A stretch of DNA of 64,000 bases from positions 1,240,001-1,304,000 of the forward strand of contig CM066302.1 of NCBI GenBank assembly GCA_033807695.1, written 5' to 3'. Origin of the DNA: Daedaleopsis sinensis. Its lineage: Eukaryota; Basidiomycota; Agaricomycetes; Polyporales; Polyporaceae. Position numbers and translations under genes: made by a program. The notes beneath the pieces are model-generated. The model saw only the letters and a list, made by a program, of their open reading frames with translations. It was not told where the DNA came from and made no database searches. This document shows positions 58,852 through 64,000 of the stretch, in pieces (the stretch's first letter is position 1; each line of letters starts with the position of its first letter).

Positions 58852-60221
58852 TCATGTCGAGACGTGTCTCAAGATCCACGATATGCAGTCGTCTACGAAC
58901 TTCTCTTTCATGCCATCAGATTCATGAACCAGCTCGTGGAAGCCATTCTGTCACGAGCATCGCGTCAACGACTATAGAACCAGGTGACACATTGGGCGTA
59001 CCTCGAACGACAAGAAGTCTTTGTCGTGTGCCCACACCTTTGCGTAGAATTCGCGTGAAGCTCCGTGCGATGTGACCTGAAAAATTTGTGTTCAGTTGCA
59101 ATCGTCGCCGATCGACCGGGGGGGAGTGTGCTAGTATGCAGCGCACACATGCGAAGTCTCGTGGGACCTGATTGCTCTTGGCACTGAATGCCCGGATATG
59201 CTCACCTCGTCGGCGTTGCCATGCACGAGCAGAACCTACGCGAAAAGACAGATGATGAACTCGTCCGAGTACGATATCTAGCCCGGGAGAGAAACATACC
59301 GGAAGGTCTTGGGGCCAATTCTTGTAGTCGCCATACAGTAGTTGCTCACCCTAGTCGTAAGAGGGGTTAGAGCACGGAACAGCAGCGGTGTTATGCTGGA
59401 CGTCAATTGATAAAAGATCCGAATACGCACCCCGGTGAGCATGTCGTGGATGCCCTTAACGGACCCCTTCTGGGGACACAAGGGATCTTTGGCATTCGCT
59501 TCGACTACAGTTGGGTCATGCGAGAGGGTCTGAAGGGAAGAGCGTAAATAAGTGCGAGGACGGTAGTGTGTTTTGATCAAATGTACCTTGGGATCGACTG
59601 GTGCAGGGATCAACAGCGCGGGGAGGATTTTGCTGACAATCTTGGCAAGGAAGCGTAGTATGTGCGAGGTAGGGTGCGTCAAGAGTAGAAGAGGGCTTGC
59701 TGCTATGACGCCGGAGACGAGCGAGACGCTATCCTTGGCTGGAGGAGAGGAAGTGCGCGTAGCGAATGCGAGAGACAGACCTCCGCCCTGCACGGACGTC
59801 CAAGACAATGTTGGCCAGACCACACCAAGGCCGTAGGAAGAGGAACACGCACCATTGAATGCCCCATGAGGAAAACGGGAAGTGTTGGGTACTGATCCTT
59901 CACGTGTTTGAGCCACCACTCTATGTCTGCAAGCTGGTCGGCCCAGCTCGTTTTACCGTACTTGCTCCCCTTGCTCTTCCGTCCGCGGTCGAGTGCAGTC
60001 AGCCCAAACCCGCGTTGGTCGAAGGTGAATACGGTGATCCCACGCGACGCGTACACTCCGTGTGCCCACTCATACCTCCCCACGTACTCGGCAAACCCGT
60101 GGAGGAAGAGAACGACGGCGCGCGGAGACGACGCGGCATATGTCCGGGTGTAGAAGTTGATCCCGTCGCGGCCGGGGAGCCAGGCTTCCGTGAATGTCTG
60201 TGGTGCGGACACTTCTGTCAT
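58852..60221 (-). CDS. Monoacylglycerol-lipase-like alpha/beta hydrolase (serine hydrolase), copy 2
   Basis: The start MTEVSAPQTFTEAWLPG at 60221 (the codon just upstream is GTG) is followed by FYTRTYAAS and VLFLHGFAEYVGRYEWAH. ITVFTFDQRGFGLTALDRGR comes next. The nucleophile motif is FLMGHSMGGG; the acid is in VLLVHGNADEVTS, again on a short 30-nt exon; the His is in GFHELVHESDGMKEKFVDD. The stop is TGA at 58852-58854. The catalytic triad is intact and the exon plan equals that of copy 1 at 49883-51538, which lies in the opposite orientation about 7 kb away. It is probably a lipid-ester hydrolase. Confidence 0.9.
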
Positions 60222-62210
60222 CACGGCGACTCAAGATAGCAAGAAGGAGGCAGGGGATGTTTGCAAGGTTGTCGTGATTAGGGAGTGCAGTAGAAATATT
60301 GCTGCGCTGCCTGCGTAGCGATGTCGCCGGTCGGCGGTCAGAGGGGTCAATGACGCGGCCAATTGATATTCCGAGCCTTACAAGCGGCGATCCTTGATCA
60401 ATTTGCAACGTTAACGTGGGATGCGCGAGGAGAGCTCAAATTGGATTTGTGCATTTTCGGAGACCTTCAAGAGAGTGCAGAAAAGCCAAAGCGTATGGTT
60501 CGGCATGGAGCGCGGGGGGAGGAGGAAGGTCGGGAGGTGGCCTGAGGAGGCTTGACGTCGGAGTCGGAGTCTGGTCGGAGTAGCCGTCGCTGTCGGTCGA
60601 TGACCATGCTCTGGGCGTCCGTTTCACCATGTTCCTCATCGACCTCTTGAGTCTTCTCCATGGCCGCAGTGAAAGTCAATAACAAACTTGCGCACTATTG
60701 AGATTTTCGGACGAACCAAAATGTGCCGAAAGGTGGGAGACTTTCCTTAAATCAAAGTAGAATTGCACTGATTTTGAATTTCCTTGCAGTTGTGGTACGT
60801 CGATCTTGCAGATTCTTGCTACTGTCTACGTTCATCGACAGCCACTCGCTGGCACCTCGTCTATTGTACTAGCTGGGCAAGAGACACGTCTCAGATTAAG
60901 TCTCGCTACCTTCGTGAATGGCTCTACCTATGGTGCTGTGCACTGGTGCTCATGATTCGAACTCATGGACGTCCGCCTGGTGCGCCACCTCAAACTTTCA
61001 GCTATTTTGTTATATCTGGGAGTGTCCTCTAGGCGAACGACTGTGCGACCTACTACCGGGGCATAGGAGTACTTAAGGCGGGTAAGGGATGTCCGTGAGG
61101 GTCTTGCAGCTCGACGAAAGGTACGCCACCTGGCAAGTTCGCTTGTGTAGCCACACAGTCCCCTCTCTTCGTCTTTCTGCACCATCTCTAGGCGTCGCTG
61201 TTCCCTCGATTGAGTGAAAGCTTTACTGCTCACATCCGGACACAATGAAAGGTTAGCCTTCTTTCAACCTTCGAGCTAAAGAGTCGAACTTCGTGCGGCC
61301 ACACCCGTATTACATGTTCTTCCGATCCCTGACGCTGAAGTTTTCACTCGGATTTATGTGACGTACCAGATCGCTAGGCCAACAGCTCGTTACTTACAGA
61401 AGGATGTGTTCCATAACACTACTGGTGAGCAGTTTCCCACCGTCCATCGAGGATGATCTAACTGTGAGGCGTACTCATTCGGCGAGTAGACGTTGATTCG
61501 CGAGTAAATAACAGGTAAGTGTTACTTGAATGGGAGTCCCCCAGCCTTTTCAGTGTGTGCCCTACTGAGAGAGGAGCGCATCTATCGTCTCTCTTAGATG
61601 TATAAGGAGGCGAGATGAAGTCAGTATAGTTATAACAGACGTGGGTGATAAGGTGAAAGCCGAGGAAAGCCGACACTCTTATTGACTCAGCGAGTTGATA
61701 AACAAAGTCCTTAGGCCTTAGTATGACGTGCACAATCTTCGGCTGCTCAGCATTGTGTCTCAATAGGTGATGGCCTATAGGTGTGTCGGCGACCCCACAT
61801 CTGGCTGTACGCGCTAACGATACATATTGTAGAAGCGATGTCAGCCTGCAGAAGCTTGAGACGATGTCTGAGCCCTCTACGACCCACCTTGGGTTTCGTT
61901 GACTCCGCAGCAAGTGAAGGTACGTGCGAACTGTTGGACCCAGGTCTAAGAGTAATTGCAAGCCGAGTGCGAGGATAGGGTACATGCGAGGCGTTTTCGG
62001 AGTCATGAGGTGAATTATATTCTTTCAGCTACCCCCCGCGTGAGCGTATGTCATTCCCGGAGGCTAAACAGAACACAAGACCCTCAGGGTTGTACGCAAG
62101 ACCTCGTAACATTGGTACATAGTTCCGTGTATTCATACAAACAGTGCGGTTGTCATGTGCCAAAGTCCGTTCAGTATTATATAGATAAAATCAATCGGAG
62201 AGTTGCAGCA
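60222..62210. other. Gene-poor stretch between hydrolase copy 2 and the last membrane gene
   Basis: About 2 kb. A 64-codon frame on the minus strand (60467-60661, MEKTQEVDEEHGETDAQSMV) has some codon bias but no homologue I recognise. A 182-codon frame at 61458-62006 (minus) has no domain. The section around 61200-62200 is visibly less GC-rich. No tRNA or repeat could be supported. Confidence 0.4.
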
Positions 62211-63734
62211 CTAGCAGCGCTCGTCACAGCAGATCTGCCCTGTCTTATTCGTCGACCTTTCGTAGTCCTTCGACCCACGCATAGCCTGCTGCAGGTCTTT
62301 CAGGGCGTACTCCTCTGTGTCCCGGGTGGTCACAACGCTGGTCGATATGTTGATTTGTCCCCTCTCGTGGTCGAGCATACTAGTAGCGAAGAGGTTTTGC
62401 CCTAGCCTGGACTTGATGCGATGTGAACCGCCATGTGTCAATCCTAGACCAACCCGGACAATGATGACGTTTGGAACAAATGCCTATCAGAGTGTAAGAA
62501 TTGTATACGCAAGACGCAAGCTGGAAGTGCGAAAAACACACCGCAACCTGGGTGGCGAGATCTATGACCATGAGAGCGGCTGGATTTCTGCGCTCGTAGA
62601 GTACCAGCATAATTGATGTTGTTACCATCAGGAGGCCTCCTGACTCGATGATAGTGAAGATCGACGAGATGTACATGCTAGAGGAGGAAGATAGCTTGAC
62701 CATGTTACCGGAGGTGGCTTTCGAGAACTTGCGCCCTGTATACCACAGTCGATAGGCAATCATCCCCGTGACGGAGACGTTGACGACAAGCTCTAGAGGC
62801 CAGCTAGCTGCACCCAGCCCTTCGATGACTGGGGAGTAGATGTTTATGTCTGGCTGTGTTAGGATACCAGCAGTCGCGTAGGCAACCCCTGCGTCAGAAC
62901 GAGAGATGAGCTTCCAATTGTTGAGGTATAGCACTAGACGGAGGCTACCGATATGAGCTAGCTCCAATATAATCTGACCAGAGAGTATCAGTATGCCAAC
63001 ACTGCCTGTCACGATGGTGTTGACCGCTCGAGCTCACCGGGAGAATGACAAGCTTCCAGTTGTAGTCCCATACGACATACATCCTCCATATCTGTAGATA
63101 TAACCGACACTCCCGTTACTAAAGCCGTCTCCGTTCAAGAGTTAGCCACATACCAGAACGAAATCTTGCACGAGGACCTGGACAATTGTGTCAGACACGC
63201 TGTACAATCTCACCGTGTCACTGTGTCATACTGACCACGGCCATGTAAAGCGAATTCTTCATCGTCGCCCACTTCGCACCCGGCTGAGAGAAATATATTG
63301 ATGCATATTCAGGCGGCGCGTCTGGGGGGACAAAAATGAATGCCTCGAGCTCCTGGCGCAAAGAGACCGCGATATGGATGGTCGCCCCGAGATAGAGCCA
63401 GAGCGAGGTCGCAATTAGGAACCTAAGGTACTCTTCAGCACAATTCGACCTGTGCAGCACAACCAGCTTACCATCGACTTTTCATCCGCTTCTGCCTCCA
63501 GAACAGTACGTGAACGACTCCAGCTAACATTACAGAGCTGTAAATATTTGTGAGCAAGTCTGGAGCTCTCTTGTGGTGACTCTGACTCAAGAACTCACTT
63601 GATACCTAGACATACGTTAACACCATCGATTTAAACGAACACTGGGCTGGACACGTACCCCAGAAGACGGTTTCTACCCATATCCCGATCATGAAGATCT
63701 TGTCAAAGCGTGGAAGTACTTCAGTAGCCGCCAT
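62211..63734 (-). CDS. Seven-span integral membrane protein of the Agaricomycete expanded family, with microexons
   Basis: Starts MAATEVLPRFDKIFMIGIWV and continues ETVFWGINSVMLAGVVHVLF, where G-I-N is encoded partly by a 7-nt exon (63599-63605). Next come RWFLIATSLWLYLGATIHIA and KWATMKNSLYMAV, then a 24-nt exon (63154-63177, VLVQDFVL), IWRMYVVWDYNWKLVILP, and VNVSVTGMIAYRLWYTGRKF. The helix IFTIIESGGLLMVTTSIMLV and the end VPNVIIVRVGLGLTH with a soluble tail follow. This is the order of the mushroom-specific seven-helix family (E..LYG, YRxWVVW, NxxxTxLIAxRxW, IESxxLY). Its function is unknown; receptor-like roles have been proposed from topology only. All joins keep frame. Confidence 0.82.
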
Positions 63735-64000
63735 AATAATAGCACGGCAATTTTGTGATGAGACGAGATAGATGATGAGGAAGAGTGACGACTCGGAGGA
63801 AGACTAGGACTCGGAGCGAAGTACGTCCTCGCGCGGCTTGAACAAGGGAATGATGAGCAAGGCGACTCGGTATCCTGTCCACTGATATAGCGCACCATAT
63901 CCATATCTTAGTGGTTCGGCCGATGTACGATCATACCCGGAGGAGAGTCGTCCCATGAGTATAGCAAGCGAGCACACACAAGGCTCCAAGTGACGTCGAT
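63735..64000. other. Window end, promoter side of the last membrane gene
   Basis: Holds a minus-strand frame (63804-63989) that contains no family motif. It is probably promoter sequence of the gene starting at 63734. Confidence 0.4.

Noticed and set aside
60940..61020. A sequence with GATTCGAACTCATGG resembling the T arm of a minus-strand tRNA.
   Set aside because: The T stem does not pair, the matching 5' acceptor strand is absent and no A box is in place.
61458..62006. A 182-codon open frame on the minus strand.
   Set aside because: No family resemblance, lower-GC sequence and no plausible start context or splice sites.

Overview
This window comes from a filamentous basidiomycete, probably an Agaricomycete of polypore type. 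The genes are GC-rich at third codon positions and cut by many short introns (about 50-70 bp, GTRNGT..YAG). Several families typical of mushroom-forming fungi are present: DUF6534 and related multi-pass membrane proteins, an FMO fused to a DUF6314 domain, and wax-synthase-like acyltransferases. There is no operon structure and no bacterial signal. Gene models were built by joining open frames at plausible splice sites and checking continuity of recognisable families. Outer limits are more certain than every internal splice site.

Layout. 1-10 kb holds a partial wax-synthase-like gene (-), threonyl-tRNA synthetase (-), a small heat-shock protein (-), a divergent pair of very small genes QCR8 (-) and OST4 (+, 44 aa), and a second small heat-shock protein (+). 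10-19 kb holds VPS15 (+), the pseudokinase/HEAT/WD40 scaffold of the class III PI3-kinase complex, and an M20 peptidase (+). 19-36 kb is the accessory-looking part: a cytochrome P450 (+), two tandem FMO-DUF6314 fusion genes (-), an intron-containing tRNA-Ala(CGC) lying between short inverted repeats (-), and an ABCC-type transporter (+). 37-45 kb holds a P-loop ATPase of archaeal-ATPase/STAND type (+), a degenerate tandem duplication, and a full Argonaute with an RGG-rich N-terminus (+).

45-64 kb holds an RluA-type pseudouridine synthase (-), a second intron-containing tRNA-Ala(CGC) (-), a truncated multi-pass membrane gene (-), a monoacylglycerol-lipase-like hydrolase (+), a four-RRM Nrd1-like RNA-binding protein (+), a DUF6534 membrane protein (-), an inverted paralogue of the hydrolase (-), and a multi-pass membrane protein whose gene contains 7-nt and 24-nt exons (-).

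How the genes work together. Most genes are independent housekeeping units: translation (ThrRS, tRNA-Ala, pseudouridine synthase), respiration (QCR8), N-glycosylation (OST4), autophagy/endosomal sorting (VPS15) and RNA silencing (Argonaute). The M20 peptidase, P450, two FMO-DUF6314 genes and ABC transporter at 17-36 kb could form a small metabolic neighbourhood, but no backbone synthase is visible. No unequivocally new system was found. The best leads are the DUF6314 fusion pair, the tRNA-Ala pair with unrelated introns, the dispersed inverted repeat, and the microexons.
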